Origin: Micromonospora sp. RHAY321
Lineage (GTDB): Bacteria; Actinomycetota; Actinomycetes; Mycobacteriales; Micromonosporaceae
Reading direction: 5' to 3'
DNA: 64,000 nucleotides
Assembly (NCBI RefSeq): GCF_023896955.1
Contig: NZ_JAMHIW010000004.1
Span: forward strand, 1 to 64,000
Shown: positions 27,016 to 37,125 of the stretch, one piece after another
Layout: every line of letters begins with the position of its first letter
Position numbering within the stretch: the first letter of the stretch is position 1
Notes under the pieces: model-generated
The model's input: only the letters and a program-made list of their open reading frames with translations
What the model was told of the DNA's origin: nothing
Databases searched by the model: none
Program-made: the position numbers and the translations under genes

Positions 27016-27954
27016 ATGCGAGCGATCACCGCGCGCCACCGTGACGCGGGTGTCGGTGGCCTGACCCTGACCGACATGCCTTATCCCCACGCCGCGGAGA
27101 ACGACGTCATCGTGCGCGTGGACGCCGCGGGCTTCACCCCAGGAGAGCTCGACTGGCCGGCAACGTGGTCGGATCGCGCCGGCCGGGATCGGACGCCCAG
27201 CATCCCTGGGCACGAGCTGTCCGGTGTCGTGGTCGAGCTCGGCTACGGAACGACCGGCCTCACCGTGGGCCAGCGCGTGTTCGGGCTGACCGACTGGGCC
27301 CGCAACGGATCCCTGGCCGAATACACCGCGGTGGAGGCTCGCAACCTCGCCCCCCTCGCGGCCGACATCGACCACGTCGTTGCCGCCGCGCTGCCCATCT
27401 CCGGTCTGACCGCCTGGCAGGGCCTCTTCGACCACGCCCACCTCACGACCGGCCAGACCGTCCTCATTCACGGCGCCGCGGGCGGCGTCGGCTCGATCGC
27501 CGTCCAACTCGCTTGTGAGGTGGGCGCCAGCGTGATCGGCACCGGCCGAGCCGACGACCGTGATGTCGCGCTCGGCCTCGGCGCGCAGGCCTTCCTCGAC
27601 CTCAAGGTTGACGATCTGCAGCAGGTCGGCGAGGTGGACGTGGTGTTCGACGTCATCGGTGGCGACGTTCTCGCGCGATCGACCGAACTGGTGCGCCCGG
27701 GCGGCACCCTCGTCACCATCGCCACGCCACCTGTCGTGCAGCCCAGGGACGGGCGAGCCATCTTCTTCGTCGTCGAACCTGATCGCGCCCGGTTGACCGA
27801 CCTCGCCCAGCGCGTCCGGACCGGACGGCTCAACCCCATCGTCGGCGCCGTGCGACCGCTCTCCGAAACGGCGTCCGCGTTCTCCCGCCACCGCCGTACG
27901 CCCGGCAAGACGATCATTCAGGTAGCGAACGAGCAGGGAACGCAGCACTCCTGA
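27016..27954 (+). CDS. Zinc-independent NADP-dependent alcohol dehydrogenase / quinone oxidoreductase
   Basis: A 312-residue medium-chain dehydrogenase/reductase of the quinone oxidoreductase type. A GroES-like N-terminal domain (PSIPGHELSGVVVELG) is followed by a Rossmann domain with VLIHGAAGGVGSIAVQLA. The structural-zinc Cys cluster of zinc alcohol dehydrogenases is absent. It probably reduces an enone or quinone with NADPH. GAGGA seven bases before the ATG and the short gap to the HD gene support co-transcription. Confidence 0.92.
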   Translation: MRAITARHRDAGVGGLTLTDMPYPHAAENDVIVRVDAAGFTPGELDWPATWSDRAGRDRTPSIPGHELSGVVVELGYGTTGLTVGQRVFGLTDWARNGSLAEYTAVEARNLAPLAADIDHVVAAALPISGLTAWQGLFDHAHLTTGQTVLIHGAAGGVGSIAVQLACEVGASVIGTGRADDRDVALGLGAQAFLDLKVDDLQQVGEVDVVFDVIGGDVLARSTELVRPGGTLVTIATPPVVQPRDGRAIFFVVEPDRARLTDLAQRVRTGRLNPIVGAVRPLSETASAFSRHRRTPGKTIIQVANEQGTQHS

Positions 27955-28051
27955 CCAGTGCGCGAACGCCAGTTGCGCGCCGGGCCGTGTCCTGGGTCAA
28001 GACCGTCGGAAATGCCGGATCGGGCTACAACCTCGAATTGCGGAGACACGA

Positions 28052-29353
28052 ATGGCCAAGGTAATAGTGGGAGCGACCCCCTTTCAGGGACATGTGAGCC
28101 CCATCCTCACCGTCGCGGCGGACCTGGTCAGGCGTGGTCACGAGGTGGTCGTTTACACCGGATCCCGGTTCGAGGAGCGCGCCCTGGCGACCGGGGCGCG
28201 ATTCCAGGCACTACCACCGGAAGCCGACCTCGACGATCGCACGTTGGACGCTCTCTTTCCGGCACGGGCCGCGCTGCCACCAGGACCGGCCCAGTTGTCC
28301 TTCGACTTCCAGAACTTCTTCCTCGGCCAGCTGCCCGCGCAGGTGCGGGGTCTACGGGCTCTGCTGGCGACGTTCCCCGCAGATGTGGTGCTCGGTGAGC
28401 TCGGGTTCTGGTCGATACCGGTGCTCAGCCTCTCCACGGCGCCGGCGGAACGCCCGACGCTCGTGACGTTGGGCTCTGTTCCCCTGCTGATCCAGAGCGA
28501 GGACACTCCCGCGTTCGGCACCGGCATCCTGCCAACGCCAGGCGCGGAGGCACGCGCCCGCAACAGGGCGATGAACGCTGAGGTGCGCCGGCTCTTTGCC
28601 GAGTTGCAGACATTCGGCGAGGCGACGCTCGAGTCGGTGGGCGTGACGATGTCCGACTACCTTTTCGACGCGCCTTTCCGTCGTACCGACCATTACCTGC
28701 AGTTGACCGTGCCCAGCTTCGAGTACCCCCGCAGCGACCTTCCGGAGCACGTTCAGTTCGTCGGTACGCTTCCTCCAGCCGCCAGCGGCGACTACGTGAA
28801 GCCGGCATGGTGGCCCGAACTGTCGGCCGGCCGTCCGGTGGTGGTCGTCACCCAGGGAACCGTCGCCAACACCGATCTGAACGAACTGGTCATCCCCACG
28901 GTGCGTGCGCTCGCCGGCCTCGACGTCCTCGTGGTGGCCGCCACCGTACGCGAGGACGGGCCGGAGCTGGTACGCCGAGCCCTGGCCGAAGTACCGGACA
29001 ACGTGCGGCTGGCCAGCTTCGTGCCGTTCGATCGGCTGCTGCCACACGCCGACGCACTGGTCACCAACGGCGGTTACGGCGGGGTGCAGACCGCCCTGTA
29101 CCACGGAGTGCCGCTGGTGGTCGCCGGTGCCAGCGAGGACAAGCCGGAGGTGGCCGCCCGCGTCGAGTGGAGCGGCACCGGCGTCAACCTGCGCACCCGC
29201 GTGCCGGAGGTGGCCGAGTTGCGCGCCGCGGTGCGGACGGTGCTGCACGACCCGGGCTACCGATCCCAGGCCAGGATCATGGCCAAGGAGATCGGCCAGT
29301 ACAACCCGTTCGACGCGATCGCCGACATCGTCGATGTGTCCGCCCGCCGCTGA
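28052..29353 (+). CDS. MGT-type (GT1) glycosyltransferase
   Basis: A 433-residue GT-B enzyme. The N-terminal acceptor domain starts VIVGATPFQGHVSPILTVAADLVRRGHEV. The nucleotide-sugar domain contains VVVVTQGTVANTD and the donor loop FVPFDRLLPHADALVTNGGYGGVQTALYHGVPLVV, where His-to-Asn (TNGGYGG rather than THGG) is the common form in macrolide-inactivating and natural-product enzymes. It could glycosylate a flavonoid, phenol or macrolide. It is about 100 bases downstream of the oxidoreductase and may be co-transcribed. Confidence 0.92.
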   Translation: MAKVIVGATPFQGHVSPILTVAADLVRRGHEVVVYTGSRFEERALATGARFQALPPEADLDDRTLDALFPARAALPPGPAQLSFDFQNFFLGQLPAQVRGLRALLATFPADVVLGELGFWSIPVLSLSTAPAERPTLVTLGSVPLLIQSEDTPAFGTGILPTPGAEARARNRAMNAEVRRLFAELQTFGEATLESVGVTMSDYLFDAPFRRTDHYLQLTVPSFEYPRSDLPEHVQFVGTLPPAASGDYVKPAWWPELSAGRPVVVVTQGTVANTDLNELVIPTVRALAGLDVLVVAATVREDGPELVRRALAEVPDNVRLASFVPFDRLLPHADALVTNGGYGGVQTALYHGVPLVVAGASEDKPEVAARVEWSGTGVNLRTRVPEVAELRAAVRTVLHDPGYRSQARIMAKEIGQYNPFDAIADIVDVSARR

Positions 29354-29586
29354 GGGGCGTTCAACCCACCGTCCTGCTCCAGACCCCTTCCCACCGCAGC
29401 CTCCCGGTGACGACATCACCCGGTCCGGAAAATCATCGTAACTTTCGGCTGGTCGGGCTGGACGATGGTCCTCCAACCGGCACTCCCGTGCGACCGCCCC
29501 AGCTACTGACCAACCCCGGCATGACTATTGGCCTGGCTGGATGTGCTCTTGCAAGAGACCTGCCACCGCGCGGGGTTGCCACAATG

Positions 29587-29629
29587 TTTCCGGAAATTGT
29601 TGACAAGGCGACGGCTGGGTCAATACGGT
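29587..29629 (+). promoter_or_regulatory. Promoter and palindrome upstream of the GH11 xylanase
   Basis: The perfect palindrome TTTCCGGAAA (29587-29596) is followed three bases later by TTGACA (29600-29605) and, after 18 bases, TACGGT (29624-29629). The leader would be about 200 bases. The palindrome matches the one before the GH10 xylanase promoter and is well placed to block or aid polymerase. Confidence 0.6.
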
Positions 29630-29673
29630 CCCCATCGACAGCGTTCTATCGCCGTCAATGCGATCCACCGTGA

Positions 29674-30855
<1,182 letters not shown>

Positions 30856-30879
30856 CGCCGACCAACCGGCACCGAACCT

Positions 30880-30909
30880 GTGGCGCGGCGGCCTCGGCCG
30901 TCGCGCCAC
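30880..30909. terminator. Bidirectional terminator after the GH11 xylanase
   Basis: A 14-bp stem with one mismatch (GTGGCGCGGCGGCC against GGCCGTCGCGCCAC) and a two-base minimal loop lies between convergent genes. Confidence 0.7.
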
Positions 30910-30945
30910 ACCGGGTCTGCGGGTAGCTCCTTCGGCCGTCGTCGA

Positions 30946-32382
30946 CTACGCCCGCGGTGCCGCGGTCCCTCCGGCTGACGATTCCTCCGCCGTCGGGTCC
31001 TCGGTCGGGTCCGCCGTTGGTTCCTCCGTCGCCTCCCCGGTCGGTTCCGCCGTCGTGTCGCCCGTCGGCGTCGCCGTCGGTTCCTGAGGTGCGCTCTCGG
31101 ACGTGGTGGGCTCGGGCGCATCCACACTGGTCTCGCCTGAGGGCGTGGAGGGGTTCGCCGTCCCCTCCCCTGCTGCTGGACGGGTGGCCGTCGGGCTCGG
31201 GGTTCCGGACGCTGGAGCCGGCATACCGGCAGAATCGCGGGTGGCCGCTTCGCCGCCACCTGCGCCGGGGCCAGGTCCGCCCTTTGACGGCGGCACCGAA
31301 CTCGGCACCGCGGATGGCACCGCGGGAGGCGCCGACGGTCGCCCGGTCTGGCCCGGCATCATGCCGGTGGGATCAGCGAGCACCAGGACGGCAGCCACCG
31401 CGGCCATCGATCCGAGAAGCACCGCGAGCGCTTTGTGTCCGGGACCGCCGGCTCGGCTCATCGCACCGCCGAGAGCCGACCGCCGGGAGGCCGGCTGAGC
31501 GGTCAGCGGCCCGGTCACGGTCACAGCGGTAGCGGCCCGCACCTGTCGGTCGGACTGGTCCGCGAGGGCCTGCGCCGCCGTGGCCATGTCCCCGGCCGTC
31601 GGGAACCGCCGAGTGGGCTCCTTGGCCATGGCGGTGGCCACCAGTTGCCGTACCTCCGTCGGGACGCCCTCCGGCAGCGGCGGCGGCTCGTCTTCGAGGT
31701 GCCGCAGCGCCACCGCGACGGCGTTGTCACCCTGGTGCGGCGGTCTGCCGGCGAGGCAGTGGTAGATGACGGCACCCAGCGCGTAGATGTCGATCGCCGG
31801 CGTGGTCTCGTTCCTGGACACCTGCTCGGGCGCCATGTACAGGGCGGTGCCGACGACCTGGTTCGTTCCGGTCAGGCTTGCCGCTTCCTGGGTCACGGCA
31901 ACGCCGAAATCAACGAGTACGACGTGCCCGTCGGGCTCGATGATCAGATTGTTGGGCTTGACGTCACGGTGCACGACGCCGGCGTCATGGGCGGCCTGCA
32001 GGGCGCGGGCGGTCTGCGCGGCGACCGACATCGCCTCGGCCGGGTCCAACCGGCCAACCTCGGCGATCCGCTCCGACAACGGCTGCCCCTGCACGCACTC
32101 CATCACGATGTAGGCGAGGTCCGGTGCCCCGGGTCGGGACGCCTCGCCGTAGTCGTAGACCTGGGCGATACCCGGGTGACGCAGGGCCGCCATCGCGCGC
32201 GCCTCACGGCGGAACCGCTCGCCGAAGCCGGCGTCGGAGACCAGGCGAGGGTGCAGCATCTTGACGGCCACGCAGCGGTCCAGTGTTTCGTCAACCGCCC
32301 GCCACACGTCGCCCATACCGCCACTGGCGATGCTCTCGACCAGGCGGTATCGGTCTCCGACGAGTTGCCCCACACTCGGCAT
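30946..32382 (-). CDS. Membrane Ser/Thr protein kinase (PknB-type)
   Basis: A 478-residue Hanks-type kinase. The glycine loop is IASGGMGDVW, the ATP-binding lysine Lys41 is in VAVKM, catalytic Asp140 is in HRDVKPNN, DFG is at 158-160 and APE is in LYMAPEQ. The kinase ends near residue 275. One membrane helix (about 316-336) leads to an extracellular tail of about 140 residues made of Pro/Thr/Glu/Ser repeats (PTGDTTAEPTGEATEEPT). There is no PASTA domain, so it is not a classic PknB. The tail could sense the cell wall. The signal and targets are unknown. Confidence 0.93.
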   Translation of the reverse strand: MPSVGQLVGDRYRLVESIASGGMGDVWRAVDETLDRCVAVKMLHPRLVSDAGFGERFRREARAMAALRHPGIAQVYDYGEASRPGAPDLAYIVMECVQGQPLSERIAEVGRLDPAEAMSVAAQTARALQAAHDAGVVHRDVKPNNLIIEPDGHVVLVDFGVAVTQEAASLTGTNQVVGTALYMAPEQVSRNETTPAIDIYALGAVIYHCLAGRPPHQGDNAVAVALRHLEDEPPPLPEGVPTEVRQLVATAMAKEPTRRFPTAGDMATAAQALADQSDRQVRAATAVTVTGPLTAQPASRRSALGGAMSRAGGPGHKALAVLLGSMAAVAAVLVLADPTGMMPGQTGRPSAPPAVPSAVPSSVPPSKGGPGPGAGGGEAATRDSAGMPAPASGTPSPTATRPAAGEGTANPSTPSGETSVDAPEPTTSESAPQEPTATPTGDTTAEPTGEATEEPTADPTEDPTAEESSAGGTAAPRA

Positions 32383-32486
32383 GAAGCTTTCGGTACCCCG
32401 TACTCGCCGATCTCAAGCACGCAGCACCGTCCGCAGCCGCCGCCTCCAGCGGATCACGGCACACAACGGGTCGTGGAGCGGGCCAG

Positions 32487-33110
32487 TCAGGCGGCCGGTT
32501 CGCTGGTAGGAGACCGGTGGCCTCCGTGGCTCGCCACCAGGGCGTCCGCCACGATGTCAGCGTCAGCTTCTGCGACGTCCGCTGGATACTCCGGCAGCAG
32601 GTCGTCCCAGACGACCAGCCACGACCCGAACAACTGGGCCTGCCCCTCGGGCCGAGCGAAGAACCAGACATGCAGGTGGGCGCCACCATCTCCGATGCGG
32701 TAGACGTGGGCCCGCGAGATGTGCGGCAGTGCCTGCATGTGGCGGACGATGCGCGTACTCAACAGGCCCAGCTCGGCCGCCATCTCATCAGGCAGATCCG
32801 CCATGTCGTAGTGATCGCGCGGATGCAGCATGAGCACCAGCGGGACGCCCACTCCCGGGATCCGGACCAGCCGCCAGTTGTCGTTGAACCAGATCCCTTC
32901 GTCCCGGTTGCGGCAGGCGTCGCACTCCGACGGATCCTCGCCGTGCCGGGCGGGCTCCGGGAGCACCGGCGGACGCAACGGCGCTACGCGAAGCCCGTCC
33001 GGCTCGAACGGACTGATCTCCCATCCCGTCATGCGTGCCAGGGGAAGTCGGCGTTCGCTGTCCGCGACAGCGACTGCATGCTCAAAAAACTCGTCCGGTC
33101 GCAAGGCCAT
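32487..33110 (-). CDS. HIT-like nucleotide-binding protein
   Basis: A 207-residue protein with an HIT-type fold. The core is LVLMLHPRDHYDMADLPDEM and the histidine motif is GAHLHVWFFARPEG (HxH followed by hydrophobics). Two CxxC-like cysteines (SECDACRNRDEG) may bind zinc. HIT proteins are nucleotide hydrolases or transferases. It lies about 100 bases from the kinase and on the same strand, but the ribosome site is poor. The substrate is not known. Confidence 0.78.
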   Translation of the reverse strand: MALRPDEFFEHAVAVADSERRLPLARMTGWEISPFEPDGLRVAPLRPPVLPEPARHGEDPSECDACRNRDEGIWFNDNWRLVRIPGVGVPLVLMLHPRDHYDMADLPDEMAAELGLLSTRIVRHMQALPHISRAHVYRIGDGGAHLHVWFFARPEGQAQLFGSWLVVWDDLLPEYPADVAEADADIVADALVASHGGHRSPTSEPAA

Positions 33111-33210
33111 GCGGGGAAGACTAGTACGACAAGATCCAAGTGATCGACAGTCCTAGATCGTTACGGTCCTGACCTGCGAAGACTTCCCCGACACGGCCGT
33201 TGACGCCCGT

Positions 33211-35808
33211 TCACGGCAGGATCTCCACGTACCCGTCGGTACCGTGCACGCGGATCCGCTGTCCATCCCGGATGAGCCGGGTGGCATCGACCACGCCGAC
33301 CACCGCCGGCAGGCCGTACTCGCGGGCGATCACCGCGCCGTGTGTCATCAGCCCTCCGACCTCCGTCACGAGGCCCGCGATGGCGACGAAGAGGGGCGTC
33401 CAGCTCGGGTCCGTGTGAGCGGTGACGAGGATGTCGCCCGGTTCGAGGTCGGCCCGTGCCATGTCCAGGATGACGCGGGCCCGCCCTTCGATGGTCCCGG
33501 CGGAGACCGGCAGGCCGATCAGCGCGCCCGGCGGCATGTCGTCGCGCCGGTACGCGCCGGCGACGGCCTCGCCCTCCGACGTGAGCACCCGGGGCGGCGT
33601 GAGCGCCTGATACGACCTGAACTCGTCCTTGCGCCGGCCGATGAGCTTGTCATCCACGCGGTTCGTGCGCACGACGTCGTCGAGCTCCTGGAACGTGAGG
33701 TAGAAGGTGTCCTCCCTCTCGGCGAGCACGTTGGCCTGCACGAGACGCTCGGCCTCTGCCAACAGGGCCTGCTTGTAGACGAAGTAGCGGCTGACCATGC
33801 CGTACTTCGGATACTCCCGGTACCCGATGAAGGTCCGGACCCGGTCGATCATCCGCTTCGTCTCCTCGGCCATGCGCTCGCCGTCCGGTAGTGCCCGCAA
33901 ACGTTCCAGCAGCTCCTGCTCCTTCTTCCACGCCTCCTGCCGCCCCTGTTCGAAGCGCCGCTCGCCGGCTCCGGGCTCGAAATTCCTGATGTTGCCCAGG
34001 ATCATGGGCAGGAGCGTGGAGGGGCGTTCACTCCACCGCGGCCGCGTGATGTCGATCTCGCCGACGCAGCGCATGCCGTACCTGTCGAGCCAGGTCTCGA
34101 TGGCGTCGCGGGCTTCCCGCCCGCCCGCGAGCTTGGGCAGCTCGTCCAGGAACCCCTCGTCGTCGACGTGCTCGAGAAATGCCACCACGTCCGGATGTGG
34201 GCGGATGGCATCGGCGACGCCCAGGAGCGCGAGCCCCATCTCGGACGTGACGTTGTGGGGCACCGACTGCGTGAGCGTGTCCGCCGCGTTCTTCTCGCCC
34301 AGCCATGCCTCCAGCTGTTCGTTGAGCCACCACGTGGCCTCCATCGCCGACATGAACACCTGATGGCTCTGGGGATCGAACAAGATCCGCCTCAGCTCCT
34401 GGATGTCCGCCCGGATGAAGTCGAGCAGGGCCTCACCGGACTTCGTCCGGATGTCACGTTTCGCGGCGGCGATGGATGCCTCGCTGCGCCCGATCAGTTC
34501 GGTGACGATGGCCGGATCGGTCTCGATCGAGGTCGGCGCGCCGCCAACCAGTGGCGCGGGGGAACCCTCGTCATCCAGCGGCCGGATGAAGCCGTCGCGC
34601 TCGATGATCGTCTGCAGCGCGTCCCCGGTCAGTGGATCGGATCTTCCCGCGAGCTCCAGGAGGCCGGCGCGACTCGTCGGCGAGGCCAGCCTCTGGGTGA
34701 CGTCGACGAACAGGCGGCCGCCGGCCTCGGCCATGGGCGCGGGGGTCGTCATCTGCCAGAACGAGAGCCCGAGGGGTTTCATGGGGTCGGTCATCATCTG
34801 CTGATGGCCAACTGAGAGGTAGACGTGATTCTCCGCGTCACGCGCCGCGGGGATGGGGAACAGCGTCGTGATCGGCCGGCTCTGCACGATCTGGACGTCA
34901 TCGTCGACCAGGCACCATTCGATGTCCTGCGGGCGACCGAAGTGCGCCTCGATCCGCCGGCCGAGCCGCACGAGCCGCACGACCTGCGCGTCCGTCAGCG
35001 CCGGCTGCTCCTGCCGCTCTGGGTCGATCGCCTGTTCCTGCGTTCCGCCCGACGGCGAGGCGTGGATGGCGAGCTGCTTGGCGCCGACCGTCCTGGCGAC
35101 GACCTCACCGTCGCGGACCTTGTAGACGTCCGGGTTCACCAGGCCGGAGACCAGGGCCTCGCCGAGGCCGAAGCTGGCCTCCACGGAGGCGACCTTCCGG
35201 TTGCCGGTGACGGGGTCGGCCGTGAACAGGATTCCGGAGGCGTGCGGAAAGACCATCCGCTGCACGACCACGGCCATGTGGACGGTCCGGTGGTCGAAGC
35301 CGTTCCGCAGGCGGTAGGTCACCGCCCGCTCGGTGAACAGCGACGCCCAGCATCGGCGGACGTGCTCCAGGACCGCCGTCGGCCCCATGACGTTCAGGTA
35401 GGTGTCCTGCTGGCCGGCGAAGGAGGCCGTCGGCAGGTCCTCTGCCGTCGCGCTCGACCGGACGGCGTAGGCGGCCTGCTCGCCGAGCCGGGCGAGCGCG
35501 CCGGTGATCGCCGCCGCGAGATCGCCCGGGACGGCGGTCCCTTCGATACTCCGGCGAATCTCCTCACTGTGCGTGCGGATCGCCTCCCGGTCGTCCGGGT
35601 TCAGGCGCGACAGCCGATCGAGCAGATCGCCGATCGAGGGAGCTTCCGCCATGATCCGCCGGAAGGCGTCCGTCGTCACGCAGAAGCCAGCCGGTACGCG
35701 GACACCGTCGATCCGCGACAGCGCACCCAGGTGCGCGCCCTTGCCGCCAACGACCGCAACCTGCGTCTCGTCAACGTCTTGAAGATCCAACACGTACTGC
35801 TCGATCAT
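33211..35808 (-). CDS. rph: Rifamycin-inactivating phosphotransferase
   Basis: An 865-residue enzyme that uses ATP to phosphorylate rifamycins, giving inactive drug, AMP and phosphate. The ATP-binding domain (about 1-320) shows GGKGAHLGAL, YAVRSSATAEDLPTASFAGQQ and DIEWCLVDDDVQIVQSRPIT. The large rifamycin-binding domain runs about 325-755. The swivelling His domain has catalytic His823 in GGLMTHGAVIAREYGLPAVVG. The length matches known RPH enzymes (about 867). ATG at 35808 follows GAGG by eight bases. A RAE box lies 74 bases upstream, so induction by rifamycins is expected. General PEP-synthase-like function is the alternative, but the RAE makes rph much more likely. Confidence 0.94.
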   Translation of the reverse strand: MIEQYVLDLQDVDETQVAVVGGKGAHLGALSRIDGVRVPAGFCVTTDAFRRIMAEAPSIGDLLDRLSRLNPDDREAIRTHSEEIRRSIEGTAVPGDLAAAITGALARLGEQAAYAVRSSATAEDLPTASFAGQQDTYLNVMGPTAVLEHVRRCWASLFTERAVTYRLRNGFDHRTVHMAVVVQRMVFPHASGILFTADPVTGNRKVASVEASFGLGEALVSGLVNPDVYKVRDGEVVARTVGAKQLAIHASPSGGTQEQAIDPERQEQPALTDAQVVRLVRLGRRIEAHFGRPQDIEWCLVDDDVQIVQSRPITTLFPIPAARDAENHVYLSVGHQQMMTDPMKPLGLSFWQMTTPAPMAEAGGRLFVDVTQRLASPTSRAGLLELAGRSDPLTGDALQTIIERDGFIRPLDDEGSPAPLVGGAPTSIETDPAIVTELIGRSEASIAAAKRDIRTKSGEALLDFIRADIQELRRILFDPQSHQVFMSAMEATWWLNEQLEAWLGEKNAADTLTQSVPHNVTSEMGLALLGVADAIRPHPDVVAFLEHVDDEGFLDELPKLAGGREARDAIETWLDRYGMRCVGEIDITRPRWSERPSTLLPMILGNIRNFEPGAGERRFEQGRQEAWKKEQELLERLRALPDGERMAEETKRMIDRVRTFIGYREYPKYGMVSRYFVYKQALLAEAERLVQANVLAEREDTFYLTFQELDDVVRTNRVDDKLIGRRKDEFRSYQALTPPRVLTSEGEAVAGAYRRDDMPPGALIGLPVSAGTIEGRARVILDMARADLEPGDILVTAHTDPSWTPLFVAIAGLVTEVGGLMTHGAVIAREYGLPAVVGVVDATRLIRDGQRIRVHGTDGYVEILP

Positions 35809-35882
35809 TCGGATACCTCGCGCACGTCGGTGCCCCTTTTCCGCAGGTCGTGGCCTCGGCCGACGATTCTGCGCCACAACAG

Positions 35883-35901
35883 GGGTCTTGCCGCAAGCCC
35901 C
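35883..35901 (-). promoter_or_regulatory. Rifamycin-associated element (RAE)
   Basis: The minus strand reads GGGGCTTGCGGCAAGACCC, a 19-base imperfect inverted repeat that agrees with the RAE consensus as I recall it from rifamycin-inducible genes. A TATAGC hexamer (35914-35909), a possible -10, is seven bases upstream on the same strand, so the RAE would lie at or just after the transcription start. Confidence 0.85.
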
Positions 35902-36155
35902 CCGGTGCGCTATACGTTAGAAGTGGCAAGGAGAGGATCTCCTTGCCTTCGCCATGTGTCGTCCGCAGGCCGACGATCGCGTAAAAGCTCCTGCGCTCCG
36001 TGGACATCCGGGGCTCCTCGACTCCCAGAGCGCGCGCCGCCGACTACCGTCTGCCTTTCCCCAGTGATCATGGGAACAGCCCTCCCTCCTGCGAGGGAGT
36101 GCCTTCCCCTGCCGGCGGGGGCCGCCCGGGCCGGGGCGCCGGGAGGATCGGGTGC

Positions 36156-37091
36156 ATGACGCCATCGGCATCGATCGCTCGCAGGACGGGCCACAGCCTG
36201 ACGTACGCACTGCTCGGCTGGGCCGTGGCATACGGGGGCGTGCGTCTGGCGTGGACCGTCGGCGAGGCTCCGGAGTTCGGGCCGTTCGGGTCGGACCTGC
36301 TCGGTTTCACCGGTTGGCGGTCGGTGGCGTTGTGCGTGGCGGCGGGTGTCCTGGCGGTTGCTCTGAACCGGGTGGCGACATGGCGGCCGGTGCTTGCGGC
36401 AGTCGCCTGGACATTCGTCGGGGCACTGGTCGCGGCTGCCGGGATCCTGCTGCCGGAGTTGGTGGGCTTCCTGCTGTTCACCGTCGGCCCGTACTTCGAC
36501 CCGGTAGCGTTCTCCAGCCGGCTCGGTTGTGCCACCGGAGCGGTCCTGCTCGGTCTGGCCACCGCCCGCTATCAGCGGCGCACCCGGGGCGACTGTCCGG
36601 ACTGCTGCCGGACGCTCCGACCGGGTCACCGGCGCTCGACACCTGCTCGGTGGGCGCGCTGGGCCGCGTACGCCGCAGTAGCCGGCCTCGTCACCCGCTT
36701 CGCCGCCCAGGCCATGGTGGGATTCGACGGCCTTACCCAGGACGCCTCGGTGATCGGCCTGGAGATCGGCCTGTTGCTGGCCGGAGTGCTGTTGCCGCTG
36801 GCACTGGTACACCGCTGGGGCGAGATCTGGCCGGAGTGGGTGCCGCTGCTCGCCGGCCGCAGGATCCCTCGTCTGCTGTTGCTGGTGCCCGGCTTCGGGC
36901 TCGGGGCGGGCATCGTGGCCTACTTCGGCATGGGGCTCGTGCAGCTGACATCGGGATCGATCAGCCAGTTCTCCGACACGTTTCTCTGGGTGGCGATGTC
37001 GGCGTACTGCATCCTCGGGCTCGGCCTTCTCGCAGGATCGTGCGATTACCACCTGCGGACCCGCGGCGCGTGCAAAGCCTGCGGCCGGTGA
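36156..37091 (+). CDS. Hypothetical multi-pass membrane protein with Cys motifs
   Basis: A 311-residue protein with about seven to eight membrane helices (for example SLTYALLGWAVAYGGVRLAW, SVALCVAAGVLAVALNRVA, LAAVAWTFVGALVAAAGILLPEL and the C-terminal FLWVAMSAYCILGLGLLAGS). A cytoplasmic loop carries GDCPDCCR and the tail ends CKACGR, so the two CxxC pairs may bind zinc or be redox-active together. GGAGG precedes the ATG at 36156 by nine bases. I do not recognise the family. Confidence 0.7.
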   Translation: MTPSASIARRTGHSLTYALLGWAVAYGGVRLAWTVGEAPEFGPFGSDLLGFTGWRSVALCVAAGVLAVALNRVATWRPVLAAVAWTFVGALVAAAGILLPELVGFLLFTVGPYFDPVAFSSRLGCATGAVLLGLATARYQRRTRGDCPDCCRTLRPGHRRSTPARWARWAAYAAVAGLVTRFAAQAMVGFDGLTQDASVIGLEIGLLLAGVLLPLALVHRWGEIWPEWVPLLAGRRIPRLLLLVPGFGLGAGIVAYFGMGLVQLTSGSISQFSDTFLWVAMSAYCILGLGLLAGSCDYHLRTRGACKACGR

Positions 37092-37125
37092 CAGGTTCCA
37101 CTCCGGCTGGTAGGTGGCGACGTGG

